Positions 62,223 to 64,000 of a stretch of DNA of 64,000 nt are shown here, in pieces. This stretch comes from Sphingomonas sp. Lineage in GTDB: Bacteria > Pseudomonadota > Alphaproteobacteria > Sphingomonadales > Sphingomonadaceae. Position 1 is the stretch's first letter, and every line of letters begins with the position of its first letter. The notes under the pieces were generated by a model. That model made no database searches. It was given only the letters and a program-made list of their open reading frames with translations, and was not told where the DNA came from. The position numbers and the translations under genes are program-made. The stretch is from assembly GCF_017304615.1 (NCBI RefSeq), contig NZ_JAFKLZ010000001.1, forward strand, positions 186,001 through 250,000. The letters are read 5' to 3'.

Positions 62223-64000
<1,778 letters not shown>

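Overview
The window is 64 kb of GC-rich chromosomal DNA from an alphaproteobacterium, most probably a sphingomonad (Sphingomonas or a close relative). This rests on the mix of small families (DUF3597, DUF2171, DUF3147, DUF3617, DUF2721, DUF4345), a class Ia ribonucleotide reductase, the HflKC/DegP arrangement, and REP-like repeats of a type common in that group. I see no tRNA or rRNA, insertion sequence, CRISPR array or prophage. Most of the window is ordinary, densely packed core genome, and both ends cut through genes: an OPT-family transporter on the left and katG on the right.

Regions: 0-8.6 kb is a leftward block of OPT transporter, acetyltransferase, M20 amidohydrolase, MOSC protein, HerA-like ATPase, DegP-type protease and HflC/HflK. 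8.6-11.2 kb runs rightward: Mrp ATPase, a CoA-binding protein and three small exported or unknown proteins. 11.2-14.4 kb is leftward: homoserine dehydrogenase, a 2OG-Fe(II) oxygenase and DUF3597. 14.5-18.8 kb is rightward: a Bcr/CflA efflux pump, a very acidic protein, a YdeI-like protein, ExbD, a lipoprotein and a CHRD protein. 19.1-21.6 kb is the accessory spot described below. 21.6-25.4 kb holds nrdB and nrdA with small genes between. 25.9-37.4 kb holds a GGDEF-EAL-PilZ protein, a serine hydrolase, a GST, two chemotaxis-type proteins, class I fumarase, an EamA transporter and an MBL-fold hydrolase. 37.4-43.9 kb holds tandem DUF3617 proteins, uvrB, a PRC-barrel protein and a ClC channel behind an unusual RNA leader. 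44-56 kb holds an amidase, a ParB-like protein, a MarR-EmrA-EmrB operon, a ferredoxin reductase, trmB, a methyltransferase and a haloperoxidase-like hydrolase. 56-64 kb holds metK with a riboswitch-like leader, lnt, a VOC protein, an HTH protein, a sorbosone-dehydrogenase-like protein, a lipoprotein and katG.

The accessory spot at about 19.2-21.6 kb is the most interesting part. It carries a YjhX-family toxin gene whose reading frame appears to contain an in-frame palindromic insertion. Next to it is a ParE/RelE-type toxin-antitoxin pair bracketed by two near-identical 40-bp repeats, each ending in a hairpin. Several other short palindromes of unrelated sequence but the same size lie around them. 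Last comes an AT-richer gene, two bases after the nrdB stop, that joins an N-terminal winged-helix-like region to a C-terminal nucleoside-deoxyribosyltransferase/TIR-like domain. That gene is a candidate for an uncharacterised nucleotide-sensing or defence protein.

Two candidate cis-regulatory RNAs stand out. The metK leader has a P1 stem, an AACGGC loop and a loop-to-Shine-Dalgarno pairing that resemble the SAM/SAH riboswitch. The ClC-channel leader has an 18-codon ORF behind a 15-nt perfect anti-16S Shine-Dalgarno, several hairpins and a strong intrinsic terminator.
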